This document shows, piece by piece, positions 43,701 through 52,600 of a DNA stretch of 64,000 bases. Under the pieces are notes generated by a model. It worked only from the letters and a program-made list of their open reading frames with translations. It searched no databases and had not been told where the DNA came from. Both the position numbers and the translations under genes were made by a program. Within the stretch, counting starts at the first letter, position 1. Every line of letters begins with the position of its first letter. Origin of the DNA: Myxococcota bacterium. GTDB taxonomy: Bacteria > Myxococcota_A > UBA796 > UBA9615 > JAKLKC01. The stretch spans positions 114,882 to 178,881 of the forward strand of contig JAKLKC010000005.1 of assembly GCA_023150875.1 (NCBI GenBank), given 5' to 3'.

Positions 43701-44100
43701 GGGTACAGTCCGGGACCCCATCCCCGTCCGGGTCGTCGTCCACATGCCCGTTGCAGTCTTCGTCCACGCAGTTGCAGACCTCGACCGCTCCGGGATGGAC
43801 TCCCGGGTCCTCGTCGTCGCAGTCGATGAAGTCCATCCAGCCGTCCCCGTCGCCATCGTGCACCCGGGAGGAGGCGTCGTCGTCGGAGGTATCCGTGTCC
43901 GGCGAAACCGTGTCGTCGTCCGCCGTGTCGTCGTCTTCGGACGCGGTGTCGTCGTCCTCGATCAGGGTGTCGTCGTCTTCAGGCGCGGTGTCGTCGTCAG
44001 GGTCGTCCCCCGAAATCGTCAGCACGGCGGGATCGCCGCACGCCGCTCCGAGGAGGACCAGCGGGAGCAGCAGGGCAGGGAACGCTCCCCGCGGCACCAT
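40750..44100 (-). CDS. FG-GAP/VCBS-repeat surface lipoprotein with MopE-like Cys motifs
   Basis: 1116 residues. Signal peptide and lipobox LLGAAC (Cys21), then an Asp-rich linker (DDPDDDTAPEDDDTL and similar). Two MopE-type metal-binding/Cys segments are visible: CDDEDPGVHPGAVEVCNCVD with EDCNGHVDD, and CDDHDPTVLPGAYECCDGRD with NDCDGAVDE. The remainder is FG-GAP/integrin-alpha-like repeats with calcium-type loops such as DVDGDGLADLA, DLNGDGVPDLL and DIDGDGWDDVV, which should fold as beta-propellers. It is probably a calcium-stabilised cell-surface adhesin or matrix protein. Start is uncertain: ATG 44100 suits the signal peptide but has no ribosome site; GTG 44109 or ATG 44310 (with GGGGGA) are alternatives. 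A TAACAT at 44434-44439 (minus) could be its -10. Confidence 0.88.
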   Translation of the reverse strand: MVPRGAFPALLLPLVLLGAACGDPAVLTISGDDPDDDTAPEDDDTLIEDDDTASEDDDTADDDTVSPDTDTSDDDASSRVHDGDGDGWMDFIDCDDEDPGVHPGAVEVCNCVDEDCNGHVDDDPDGDGVPDCTLPTAAPAVQVAEPRVTLLPSGGASVWEADYPSALAPLGDVSCDGYEDVAIGGLECMQTGVESWYCWTVIEVVSGGPDMEWQLEHGGHSWSTAEDDFFVEALVGAGDVDGDGLADLAAMGDGEVRVFLGPLAELGHANDIAVRIDDFGGGASPAAPLAGGSDLTLDGWPDLVVATTGGDVEVAGAARILPGPSWSGMEHGFRILPEAPEDGAAGDLALGGDLNGDGVPDLLVGMPGSDAAAADAGAVYGLFGPIDSDRDLAGADMRLLGDPAQPGSAAGTSVAFAGDIDGDGWDDVVVGSPEYTVDGAPAGAAYVVLGPLSGESSLADADAVLVGSALHEDYAGWVVEGAGDMNGDGHPDLVVGAPGLGQGHGTGGIYVVTGPVKGILDLPAVAWTLLGQSYYRVGFYFAPTGDVDGDGLDDLIVAAWHHEDAWDDYFAYYPFAPLMTVPGRAWRDSDADGVDSAGGDCDDHDPTVLPGAYECCDGRDNDCDGAVDEGGETDADGDGATPCEGDCDDADPARSPERAEICGNGVDDDCSTDDGLCGPFGPLPTGDVETRIVAGGEGGAFGFVVTGAGDATGDGVADVLVSAPSYDGADGATYLGGGVLLIPGPIPPGGGEVGGFWILPEDSVDRAGSSLAGGGDVDGDGVDDVVIGSPDAGTWDNGKAWLVSGPVTSDVYLADADARFSSGTGSLGQGVAVAGDLDGDGYDDIWVCGEGLAWPVRGPATDRYLTSAAEDHVTLDVPPASAPPTCSIAYVGDVNGDGLDDVVIGRDSPLNDFWGVLYGYYGESYLFLGPATGALTAADAAAILPGGIAIGGMDFDGDGLSDVIVGDRSDDADSEHRGRVMVFRSPVPDTPNPEDAAFMVRGEVPFDHAAFATPVRDLDGDGWADLVVTAPGSDRGGTDSGAAYLLRGPIAGTRDLADADGILPGLGPGSWLQAAAGLGDTDGDGYDDILLGVSWSGPTDLWEVGEAWLVRGGPGP

Positions 44101-44471
44101 TCGACGCACGAGCAGTGGTTCCGTTCCGCGCGAAAGGGCGACGTGGACCCCCAGGGCGCTCCGGTACCGGGCGGGGGCGCTGGTGGCCTCGAAGTCGTGC
44201 GGAACGCGGGAAGCCCCGTACACGGCGGCGCGGCGCGCTGGTGGGACGAGGAATTCGGGGGCGAGGGCCCGCGAACCGAGACGAGGGGAGAACGAGAGTG
44301 CGTCCCTCATGCCTGTCCCCCTGGACGGCCGCGTTTCACGTCACCTCCCGCTCCGAGCGCAAGCCGCTGGCGCGGGTACGGAGGGACGGCGGGAAGGGTT
44401 CAGGTGGTGTGATGGTGATGCGCGTCACGAGCGCATGTTAGCCGGCCAGGATCCGGTCCGCGACCCGCGCG

Positions 44472-44550
44472 GTGGCCGGGGAGCTCCGGGAGGTTTGGAC
44501 TGCCTCCTGGCCGAGGCGCCCCGGGGCCCCGCGCCGGCCTGATCCGCCCC
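44472..44550 (+). pseudogene. Decayed copy of the HD-hydrolase 3' end
   Basis: About 80 bases matching the last part of the HD-domain gene (39578-39657), including GTGGCCGGGGAGCTCCGGGA and the region around the stop codon, with several substitutions and one missing base that breaks the frame. The 53-bp repeat follows directly. The 452-bp stretch 44101-44552 holds no other supported gene. Confidence 0.8.
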
Positions 44551-44603
44551 GGTCAGCCCATCCCCGCCTGCCACCGGGGGGCTCGCCCCCGGGGCCAGCT
44601 CCC
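44551..44603. repeat. 53-bp direct repeat, copy 2
   Basis: Exact copy of 40613-40665. It overlaps the last 17 codons, including the stop, of the MmgE/PrpD-family gene on the minus strand, so the C-terminal GSWPRGRAPRWQAGMG of that protein is repeat-encoded. Confidence 0.9.
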
Positions 44604-46391
44604 TGTCGCCGTGGCGAGGCGCTCCAGGAGGGCCCCGGGCTCGGGATCCCCCCCAGGGGCCGTCACCACCGCCTCCCACAGGCTCCGGGACGCGGCCTCG
44701 TCCACCAGCCGCCCGACGTCACGCTCCCACCGCGCCCTCACCGCCTCCCGGGCCTCGGGCCCCGATGGCCCCGTCGCCCCCGCGGGCAGGGCCGACTCCC
44801 CCGAGAGGAGGCGCCCGTCGGACAGGAAGACCTCCACCCGCGCGGCCAGGGGGAGGCGCAGGGCGCCGAGGTCGTACGCGCCCACGTCGTGCTCCGGCGG
44901 GGCGATCTCCGGCGGCCGCCCGGCCCGCGGGGGATCGGCGGCGGCCTCCACCACCCCGGTCCGCAGGAACGCGGAGGCCCGGGCGGCGAGCGACGACGCC
45001 TGGCGCAGCGCGCCCTGACCCGCCTCCACCACCGCCGAGGGCACCGCCGTGACCCTCTGGGCCAGGGCCACCAGGGCCCGGTCCCGCAGGGCCTCCGGCG
45101 CCGTGGCGGCGGCCCGGGGCAGCTCCCGCAGCAACGAGATCAGCCCGTCCCCGTAGGCGTCCCGGGCCTTGCGGGACACGTGCCTCCACTCCAGGAGGGG
45201 CACCCCCGACAGGGCGCGGTCCAGGCCCGCGCCCTCGCCGAGGGCCTCCATCAGCCGGAAGGTCGCCCGCCAGTCGTGGGCGATCCGCGTCTTCGCCGCC
45301 AGGGCGGCGGCGGGCCCGGCGCACGAGGCCAGGGCGTCCAGGGTCAGGTCCTCGGGGCCCAGGCCCCCCCGGGCGATCCGCACCGCCAGCAGGCGGGTGA
45401 CGCTGGCGAGGACCGCCGCGGGATCGAGGCGCTCCGCCATCCCGGGCATCCCCCGGACCAGCAGCCGCTCGGCCTCGAAGGCCGGGAGGGAGAGATCGAC
45501 CGTCGCCGAGCGCACCTCCTCGGGCCGGATCCGCCCCCCGCTCCCCCCCTCCCGCTCCAGGCGGTCGAAGGCGTCCAGGACCGGCTGCGCGAAGGAGGTC
45601 CCCGGCCGGGTGTGGAAGGCGAGGGATGACGTGAACCATGCGGAAGAGAGGCCGCCCAGGTAGCCCCGCAGCGGCGCGAACGAGGCGGCCAGGAAGCCGT
45701 CGGGGGCGTCGAGGGCGTCCAGGGGGCCCTCGATCCCCTCCCGGGCCAGGACCGCGGCGTGCCAGCCCCCCACCGCGGGATCGGCGGCGGCCAGCAGGCG
45801 GGCCGAGGTCCCGAAGCCATGCCACCTTGGCGTCCCGGGTTGGAAGAGCGCCAGCGCCAGGGCGTGGGCCGCCCGGGCACCCGACAGGCCCAGCAGCCGG
45901 GCCGCCGCCGCCGCCGCCCCCACCCTCCCGGGCGCGGTGGCGACGGGGCCGAAGTGGGGGCCCAGCAGGCACGCGGCGCCGAGGCGCCCCGCCACCTCGT
46001 TCGCCAGCACCTGGGCCAGCAGGGTCGTGGCCCCATCCGCCCCCGCGCCGGCGCCCGCGACCAGGGGGAGCACCACCGCGGCGGCGCCGGGCTCCGCCAG
46101 CAGGAGGTGGTCCCCCGAGCCGTGGGCGGCCCCGAGGGCGACGCCGGCGAAGAGGGCCCCGGGCACCGTCAGGGAGCGGAACCCCGGCGGAGCGATCGCC
46201 GAGCCCCGCCCCATCTCCCGGGCGGCCCGCACCGCGGCGGCGGCGTCGGAGCCCAGCACGCCGGCGGCGCAGGCGGCGAGGGTGTTGGCCCTCTGGAGCC
46301 GTGCCGCCCGGAGCACCGCCTCGGGTACGTCCTCGAAGCGCAGCGAGGCGATCCACTCGCCCCACTCCCGGAGGGTCGAGGGGGGCCTCAC
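44553..46391 (-). CDS. MmgE/PrpD-family protein
   Basis: 612 residues. The all-helical N-terminal domain begins LREWGEWIASLRFEDVPEAV and includes ALGAAHGSGDHLLLAEPGAA, where the family normally has its active-site HALDYDD-type motif; here Gly-Ser-Gly replaces part of it. Later segments (LDAFDRLEREGGSGGRIRPE, LAAKTRIAHDWRATFRLMEA) follow the family layout, but the protein is longer than usual (about 450). Family members include 2-methylcitrate dehydratase and aconitate decarboxylase. The altered motif and isolation from other methylcitrate genes make such an activity doubtful. The GTG start overlaps the upstream stop as GTGA. The C-terminus is encoded by the 53-bp repeat. Confidence 0.65.
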   Translation of the reverse strand: MRPPSTLREWGEWIASLRFEDVPEAVLRAARLQRANTLAACAAGVLGSDAAAAVRAAREMGRGSAIAPPGFRSLTVPGALFAGVALGAAHGSGDHLLLAEPGAAAVVLPLVAGAGAGADGATTLLAQVLANEVAGRLGAACLLGPHFGPVATAPGRVGAAAAAARLLGLSGARAAHALALALFQPGTPRWHGFGTSARLLAAADPAVGGWHAAVLAREGIEGPLDALDAPDGFLAASFAPLRGYLGGLSSAWFTSSLAFHTRPGTSFAQPVLDAFDRLEREGGSGGRIRPEEVRSATVDLSLPAFEAERLLVRGMPGMAERLDPAAVLASVTRLLAVRIARGGLGPEDLTLDALASCAGPAAALAAKTRIAHDWRATFRLMEALGEGAGLDRALSGVPLLEWRHVSRKARDAYGDGLISLLRELPRAAATAPEALRDRALVALAQRVTAVPSAVVEAGQGALRQASSLAARASAFLRTGVVEAAADPPRAGRPPEIAPPEHDVGAYDLGALRLPLAARVEVFLSDGRLLSGESALPAGATGPSGPEAREAVRARWERDVGRLVDEAASRSLWEAVVTAPGGDPEPGALLERLATATGSWPRGRAPRWQAGMG

Positions 46392-46735
46392 GAGGCGCTC
46401 CCCGCCTTGCGCCCCGCGGGGCGGAGGCGGTCCAGCACCCGGCGCACGGCGGCCACCAGCCCCGCCTGGGCGAGGAAGCCGGCGACGGTCTCGCCCAGCG
46501 CCAGCGCCGCCGCCCCCTGGAGCGGCGAGAACTCCTTGCCGAAGGCCGCCACGGCGAGGCTCCCACCCGCGGCCCACCCCACCACGAGCCCCACCGCCAC
46601 CGCGGGCAGGAAGGTCGCCATCCCCACCGCCGCCACGCGGCGGGACGGATGTCGGCGGAGGATCCCCACGCTCGCCAGGAAGGGGCCGAGGGGGAGCAGG
46701 GCCCAGACGAGGGCGCGGGCGACGGAGTCAGTCAT
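46388..46735 (-). CDS. Small integral membrane protein of unknown function
   Basis: 115 residues with about three hydrophobic segments (ALVWALLPLGPFLASVGIL, MATFLPAVAVGLVVGWAAGG, ALALGETVAGFLAQAGLVAA) and a basic C-terminus. Family not recognised. Neither the ATG at 46735 nor a GTG at 46762 has a clear ribosome site. It overlaps the following gene by four bases, so they are probably translated together. A minus-strand TATCAT at 46780-46785 may be the -10. Confidence 0.6.
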   Translation of the reverse strand: MTDSVARALVWALLPLGPFLASVGILRRHPSRRVAAVGMATFLPAVAVGLVVGWAAGGSLAVAAFGKEFSPLQGAAALALGETVAGFLAQAGLVAAVRRVLDRLRPAGRKAGSAS

Positions 46736-46792
46736 GGAGGGACCGGGCGACCTGGACGGCACGGAGGGGGTCGGGCGGGATGATAGCCCGAG

Positions 46793-47896
46793 TCAGTCCC
46801 CGAACGCCGTCCCCACCGCTCGGGCGGCCTCCACGAGCTGGCAGCCGGGGTCCACCCGCTTGGCGTGGCTGATGGCGTCCTCCAGGGGCACCCCCACGAT
46901 GCGGGTCCCCTGGAGCGCCGCCATGGTCCCGGCCTGCCCGTCGAGGATCATCTTCGCGGCGTACACGCCGAGGTTCGTCCCGAGGATGCGGTCGAAGGCG
47001 GTGGGGCTGCCGCCGCGCTGGACGTGGCCCAGGATGGTGACCCGGGACTCCAGGCCCGTCGCCTCCTCGATGGCGTCCCCCACCACCCGGCTGATCCCCC
47101 CGAGGCGGCGCTTCTCGAAGCCCTTCTCCACCGTCCGGTAGAACACCGGATCCCTCCCCGTCTCGTGGGCCCCCTCGGCGACCACCACGATGCTGAAGGT
47201 CTTGCCCCGGGCGCAGCGGTCCTCGATCTTCTCGATCACCTTCCCCATGGAGAAGGGGATCTCGGGGATCAGGATCACGTCGCCGCCGCCGGCCACCCCC
47301 GCGTGGAGGGCGATCCACCCGGCGTAGCGGCCCATGACCTCCAGCACCATCACCCGGTGGTGGCTCTCGGCGGTGGTGTGGAGGCGATCCACCGCCTCGG
47401 TGGCGATGCTCAGCGCAGAGTCGAAGCCGAAGGTCTGGTCGGTGGCGGCGATGTCGTTGTCGATGGTCTTGGGCACCCCCACCACCGGCACCCCCATCCC
47501 CGAGAGGCGATGGGCGATGCTCAGGGTCCCGTCGCCCCCTATGACCACCAGGCCGTCCAGCCCCATCTCGTCGACGTTGGCCAGCACCCGGTCGCCGACG
47601 TCCCCCCGGACGGGCTGGCCGTCGATTTCCCCGTCGAAGTCGAAGGGGTTGTCGCGGTTCGACGAGCCCAGGATCGTGCCGCCCCGGGGCAGGATCCCCG
47701 AGACCGCCCGGTCCGTCAGCGGCTCGGCCCGCCCCTGGATCAGCCCCAGGAAGCCGTCGCGGATCCCGACGACGGAGATCCTCCGGCCCGAGTCCGAGTA
47801 GAGGCAGGTCTTGACCACCGCCCGGATCACCGCGTTGAGGCCCGGACAGTCGCCTCCTCCGGTGAGGACTCCGATCTTGATCGATCCTTGCGCCAT
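46793..47896 (-). CDS. pfkA: 6-phosphofructokinase
   Basis: 367-residue glycolytic kinase that phosphorylates fructose 6-phosphate. Motifs: GVLTGGGDCPGLNAVIRAVV at the N-terminus, GGTILGSSNRDNPF, VVIGGDGTLSIAHRL, GVPKTIDNDIAATDQTFGFD (catalytic Asp in TIDND), MVLEVMGRYAGWIALHAG and LGHVQRGGSPTAFDRIL. The phosphodonor signature is Gly in GGDGT with Lys in PKTIDND, the combination found in ATP-using enzymes of the Streptomyces-type subgroup; PPi-users normally have GGDDT. The ATG at 47896 has GAGGGGAG some 15 bases upstream. A possible -10 (TAGCAT, 47964-47969, minus) lies about 70 bases upstream. Confidence 0.96.
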   Translation of the reverse strand: MAQGSIKIGVLTGGGDCPGLNAVIRAVVKTCLYSDSGRRISVVGIRDGFLGLIQGRAEPLTDRAVSGILPRGGTILGSSNRDNPFDFDGEIDGQPVRGDVGDRVLANVDEMGLDGLVVIGGDGTLSIAHRLSGMGVPVVGVPKTIDNDIAATDQTFGFDSALSIATEAVDRLHTTAESHHRVMVLEVMGRYAGWIALHAGVAGGGDVILIPEIPFSMGKVIEKIEDRCARGKTFSIVVVAEGAHETGRDPVFYRTVEKGFEKRRLGGISRVVGDAIEEATGLESRVTILGHVQRGGSPTAFDRILGTNLGVYAAKMILDGQAGTMAALQGTRIVGVPLEDAISHAKRVDPGCQLVEAARAVGTAFGD

Positions 47897-48035
47897 GCCG
47901 GATTCTCGCTCCCCTCGCGCGGGCCCGCCACACCCGCTCCCGGAGCGGAGGATCCGACGGCGCATGCTAAGAGCCGGGAAGGCCGAGGGCAAGGCCCGGT
48001 CCCGCTCCACCCCGCCTCCGGCGCGGGCGGGACCG

Positions 48036-48044
48036 TGCTATCCT
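48036..48044 (+). promoter_or_regulatory. Extended -10 promoter motif upstream of the 48090 lipoprotein
   Basis: TGCTATCCT, a close fit to an extended -10 (TGnTATnnT), 46 bases before the ATG at 48090. No -35 hexamer is apparent. Confidence 0.5.
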
Positions 48045-48089
48045 TCCCCGGCCCCCTCGCCGCCCCGCCACCGGGAGGATCAGGACGGA

Positions 48090-49016
48090 ATGGCCTCCGC
48101 GGACCCCCTCCACGCCCCGCCCTCCCCCACCCGCGGATCCCCTCGTCGACGGCGCCACGGGTGGGCCCCGCTGGCCCTCGGCGTCCTGGCCCTGGGAGCC
48201 GGCTGCGCCGCCGGGGAGGCCGACGACGACACCACGCCCCCCGAGCCCCCGGCGGGCTGCGACGGCCAGTCCCTCCAGAACATCGCCTTCCGGTTCGAGT
48301 ACCTGTACCTCGGGGAGCCCTACGGAGTGGACGACTTCGTGGACGTGCTGGAGATGTACGGGCTGGAGGCGGGGGAGTTCGTCTATCCCGGCACGGTCTC
48401 CGCCCAGGAGGACGTCGGGGGCGAGCACCTCGTCCAGGTGGTGCTCGCGGCCGACGAGGACTCGGGCGAGCCCATCGTCTGGGTCGACAACTGGTACACC
48501 CTTCCCTCGGGCCTGCAGATCCCCGTGGAGGTCGGCCAGGCGGTCGAGTGGCGCATGATGGTGAACCACCGGGGCGGGGTGCTGAGGCTGGCGGCGCAGT
48601 TCGCCGACGCCGACGGCTGCATGCTCTTCTACGCCGAGCCCGGGAGGCGCTTCGGCTTCACCGGCCCCGGCCTCGCCTACGACGGCCTGGACGAGCTCAG
48701 CGCCAGCCGCGTGTTCTCCTCGGTCTCGGCCCGAGACTACGACTGCCCCCTGAACGTCCCCACGGCTTGCGGGGACCAGTACAACCTCGCCCTGGCCTTC
48801 CAGGTGACCGGCGGCCCCGCCCTGGAGGCCTTCCCCGGCGAGACCGTGCGGTTCTCATACTCCGAGGTCACCCCCGCCGACTTCCAGTGCTCGGCGGAGT
48901 ACGACGTCACCGACGTGTGGAGCTACGACTGGCGCGACGTGGACCCCTCCTGCCCCGATCCCGACGGGATCTACGAGCGGGACCTCGCCTTCTACGTGCT
49001 CCGGGCGGGGGGCTGA
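48090..49016 (+). CDS. Lipoprotein of unknown function
   Basis: 308 residues. Arg-rich N-terminus, signal peptide and lipobox VLALGAGC (Cys39), then a short acidic linker (EADDDTTPPEPPAGC). The mature part is beta-rich and probably one or two compact domains: GVDDFVDVLEMYGLEAGEFV, HLVQVVLAADEDSGEPIVWV, DADGCMLFYAEPGRRFGFTG and CPLNVPTACGDQYNLALAFQ. No family or catalytic motif is recognised. GGGAGG lies 14 bases upstream of the ATG. The release-factor-like gene follows after eight bases, presumably in the same transcript, though the functions look unrelated. Confidence 0.72.
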   Translation: MASADPLHAPPSPTRGSPRRRRHGWAPLALGVLALGAGCAAGEADDDTTPPEPPAGCDGQSLQNIAFRFEYLYLGEPYGVDDFVDVLEMYGLEAGEFVYPGTVSAQEDVGGEHLVQVVLAADEDSGEPIVWVDNWYTLPSGLQIPVEVGQAVEWRMMVNHRGGVLRLAAQFADADGCMLFYAEPGRRFGFTGPGLAYDGLDELSASRVFSSVSARDYDCPLNVPTACGDQYNLALAFQVTGGPALEAFPGETVRFSYSEVTPADFQCSAEYDVTDVWSYDWRDVDPSCPDPDGIYERDLAFYVLRAGG

Positions 49017-49024
49017 GGGGCGGC

Positions 49025-49393
49025 GTGGAGGGCGACCCCAAGGGATCCCCCCCGCGGGACCTGGACGCCTTCGCCGCGGAGTGCGCCATCGACTGGTTCT
49101 CGGCCCCTGGCCCCGGCGGCCAGCACAAGAACAAGTCCGAGAACGCCTGCCGCGTCACCCACCTGCCCACGGGCCTCAAGGCCCAGGAGACCCGCCACCG
49201 CTCCCGGGAGCGCAACCGCGAGGCGGCCCTGGGCCGTCTCCGCGCCCGGGTCGAGGCGGCGCTGCGCCCCGAGGTGCCCCGCGTCCCCACCCGGAAGCCC
49301 CGGGGCGTGCGGGCGCGGGAGGTCGATCGGAAGGCCCGCCACGGGGCGACCAAGCGGCTGCGGAGCCGCCCCGACGACGGGCACGAGGGTTGA
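49025..49393 (+). CDS. Release-factor-domain protein with GGQ motif (ArfB/C12orf65-like)
   Basis: 122 residues made only of the RF1/RF2 peptidyl-hydrolysis domain. WFSAPGPGGQHKNKSENACR carries the universal GGQ that triggers peptidyl-tRNA hydrolysis; the stop-codon-recognition domains of true release factors are absent. The basic C-terminal tail (RKPRGVRAREVDRKARHGAT) resembles the ribosome-binding tail of rescue factors such as ArfB. It may thus release peptides on stalled ribosomes, complementing SmpB (tmRNA) encoded 4.6 kb away. The start is a GTG at 49025 with GAGGGG upstream. Confidence 0.82.
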   Translation: MEGDPKGSPPRDLDAFAAECAIDWFSAPGPGGQHKNKSENACRVTHLPTGLKAQETRHRSRERNREAALGRLRARVEAALRPEVPRVPTRKPRGVRAREVDRKARHGATKRLRSRPDDGHEG

Positions 49394-49430
49394 CCGGGGC
49401 ACTCCCCGTGACGATTGTGCGCCCGGCGGT

Positions 49431-49459
49431 TTGACATTCCCCCCGCCGAGGCGTTCAAG
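49431..49459 (+). promoter_or_regulatory. Possible sigma-70 promoter of the RNase E/G gene
   Basis: A perfect TTGACA (49431-49436) is followed after 17 bases by TTCAAG, a poor -10. It would give a leader of about 155 bases, which suits RNase E genes that are autoregulated through long leaders. Support is the -35 alone. Confidence 0.35.
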
Positions 49460-49622
49460 TAGGCGCCAATCTGTCGAGGGTCCGCGCGTCGGGGTTCTCC
49501 GCCCTGGCCCGGCCCACCCCTCCCTGGAACCCCCGGTCGCGCCGCGGCCCGCTGGCGGAGACGGCACCACTCACGGTGCCGGCCGGCCGGCCCGCCTCCG
49601 GATCGAAAAGATCACCCCCCCG

Positions 49623-52600
49623 ATGTCCAGAAAGATCCTGATCAACGCCACCCGCAAGGAGGAGCTGCGGGCGGCGATCGTGAACGACGGCGTCCTCGAG
49701 CAGTACGAGATCGAAGAAGCCGACTCCCACCTCCTGAAGGGCAACATCTACAAGGGCCTGGTCGCCAACGTCGAGCCCTCCCTCAACGCCTGCTTCGTGG
49801 AGTTCGGCGCCAACCGCCAGGGCTTCCTGTCCATCGACGACATCGCCCCCCAAGCCTGGCACGAGCCGTGGACCGGCGAGGGGCGCCCCCGCATCGAGGA
49901 CGTGATGCGGCGCCGCAAGCCGGTGATCGTGCAGGTCACCCGGGACGAGCTGGGCACCAAGGGCGCCGCCCTGTCCACCTACGTGTCCCTCGCCGGCCGC
50001 TACATCGTCCTGATGCCCTACGACGACGTGCGGGGGATCTCGCGGAAGATCACCGACGACAAGGACCGGAGCGCCCTGAAGGAGTCGGCGGAGAAGCTGG
50101 AGGTCCCGGACAACTGCGGCTTCATCATCCGCACCGCGGGGATCGGGCAGACCAAGACCGCCCTGAAGGCCGACCTCGGCAACCTGATGCGGGTCTGGAA
50201 GAAGATCCAGAAGCAGGGCCAGCAGGAGCGGGCGCCGGCCCTGCTCCACGCCGAGGGCGAGCTGGTCACCCGCATGCTCCGGGACTTCTTCGCCCCCGAC
50301 GTCGACGAGATCCTCGTGGACGAGCAGGAGACCTACGAGCGCGCCGAGGACTACTTCCAGGCGATCATGCCCCGCACCAAGAGCGTGGTGAAGCGCTACG
50401 AGGACCGGGTCCCCCTCTTCACCCGCTTCGGCCTCGACGCCCAGATCGAGACGATCCACACCCGCCGCGTGGACCTGCCCTCGGGGGGGTACCTGATCAT
50501 CGAGCCCACCGAGGCCCTCACCGTCGTCGACGTCAACTCCGGCAAGGCCACCCGCGAGAAGAGCCAGGAGGAGACGGCCTACCGCACCAACCTGGAGTCC
50601 GCCGACGAGGTGGCCCGGCAGCTCCGCCTGCGGGACGTGGGCGGGCTGGTGGTCATCGACTTCATCGACATGGTGTCGCGCAAGCACAACCGCGACGTCG
50701 AGAAGCGCCTGAAGGACGCCCTGAAGGTCGACAAGGCCCGGACCTACGTGGGCAGGATCAGCGAGAACGGCCTCTGCGAGATCAACCGGCAGCGCCTGAA
50801 GCAGGCCCTGTCGCTCCGCACCCACCGGGACTGCCCGACCTGTGGCGGCCTCGGCACCATCCCCTCCCCCGAGTTCGTCGCCTCCACGCTGCTCCGGCGG
50901 GTGGAGGCCCGGGCCTCGACGGGGCAGGTGGAGGAGGTGCGGATCGACCTGCACCCCGAGCTGGCGGACCACCTCCAGAACCACTACCGGCAGGACCTGA
51001 GCCGCATGGAGGAGGAGTTCGGGCTCCGGATCTTCATCGCCGGCCTTCCGGGCATGCACCGCTCCCAGGAGAACGTGTCCTGGCGGGACCGGCGGGAGCC
51101 CCCCAAGGAGCAGAGGCAGCGGGAGGCCGTCGCCCCGTCCGAGAGGGCCTCGGGCGAGGGCGCGGGCACCGACGCCGGCCGGGACGCCCGGGGCGGGCGC
51201 GACCGACAGGGCAGGCGGGACCGGGGGGGACGCCGGGACGGCAGGGACGGCAGGGACGGCAGGGACGGTAGGGACGGCAGGGACGGGCGCCAGGGCCCGC
51301 AGGCCCGGCCGCCCCAGGCCCAGGGGGGCGAGCCGCGGCTCCGCGCCGAGGGCCCCGCGCCGCGGCCCGAGCCGCCGGATCCCCCCGGGACCCGGGAGGG
51401 GACCGCCCCCGCGGGCGAGGCCGCCCGGGAGGCCGACGTCCAGGCCGTGGACGTCCCCCGGCCGGACCACGGGCCCGCCCCGGCGGAAGGCCCGCAGGAT
51501 CCGGGCGGGATCACCCGCTCCCAGAAGCGGCGCCAGCGGCGCAAGCGCAAGCGCGCCCGCGAGGGAGAGGGCGGATCGATCCTTCCCCAGGGGGTGCGGG
51601 ACGCCGCCGTCGGCGCGGCGGTGAGCGCGGCCCGGCGGGGGGGACCGATCCCCGCCGTGGAGGACGTCGTGGCCGCGGCTCGGGATGCCATCCGGCGCGC
51701 CGCGGCGATGTCGGGCAACGGCCAACCCCTGGACCTCCCCCCCGAGGCGGTGGCGGCCCTGGTGGAGGAGGCCGTCAAGTATGCCATCTCCCGGGTCGGC
51801 CGCCCCTCCCCTTCCGACCGCGGCCAGGGGGATCCGCGCCCCGCGGCGGCCCCCGAGCGCGCCCCGAGTTGGGCCGCGGGGAGCGGGATCGAGCCCGAGG
51901 TGATCGCGGCGCCTCCGGCGCCGGAGGACGACGACGAGGAGGACGGCGAGGAGGACGGCGAGCGGATCGCGGCGTCCGCCCCCTCGGGGGCCCTCCCCGG
52001 CGGAGGCACGCCCGGAGGGGGAGAGCCGTCCCGGCGCCGGGGCAGGGGAAGGGGCAGGAGCCGGCGCGGACGGGGCGGCGAGCGCCGCGACGATGCCTCG
52101 CCCGAGGCCCGCGACCGGCGTCAGGAGCTGCGGCCCGACGACCGGCCCCGGAACGACGCCCGGCCGCGCCCCGGCGACGCCGGCCGGGAGCCGGACCGGA
52201 ACGACGACCGGCCGCGCCCCGGCGACGCCGGGCGGGAGCAGGACCGGAGCGACGACCGGCCGCGCCGGGAGGGGGGCTGGGTGGACGCCGCCGAGCGCCC
52301 CCCCCGGGAGCCGAGGCCCGCAGGGCCCGCTCCGGCGGAGCGGCGGCCCTCCGAGCCCGCCCCGGCGGAGCGGCGGCCCTCCGAGCCCGCTCCGGCGGAG
52401 CGGCGGCCCGCGGAGGCGCCTTCGGTCGAACCGAGGCCCGCCGGGCCGTCCACGGAGCGACGGCCCACCGTCGACTCCCCCGCGGGGGCGGGGGTGGAGA
52501 GGGCGGCGGGGAACGCCGAGGGGAGCGACCCGAAGCCCTCGCCCCGCCCGCGGCGCGGGCGCTCCAGCACGCCGAAGGGGGAGACGGCGGGCGGTGCACG

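Noticed and set aside
40750..44412. Plus-strand 1344-codon frame opposite the FG-GAP gene
   Set aside because: Antisense shadow of calcium-loop codons; no start context or domain.
30972..49393. RtcB2-PrfH RNA-repair operon
   Set aside because: The RtcB gene and the GGQ protein are about 17 kb apart in unrelated transcripts, and the GGQ protein lacks the release-factor domains expected for PrfH.
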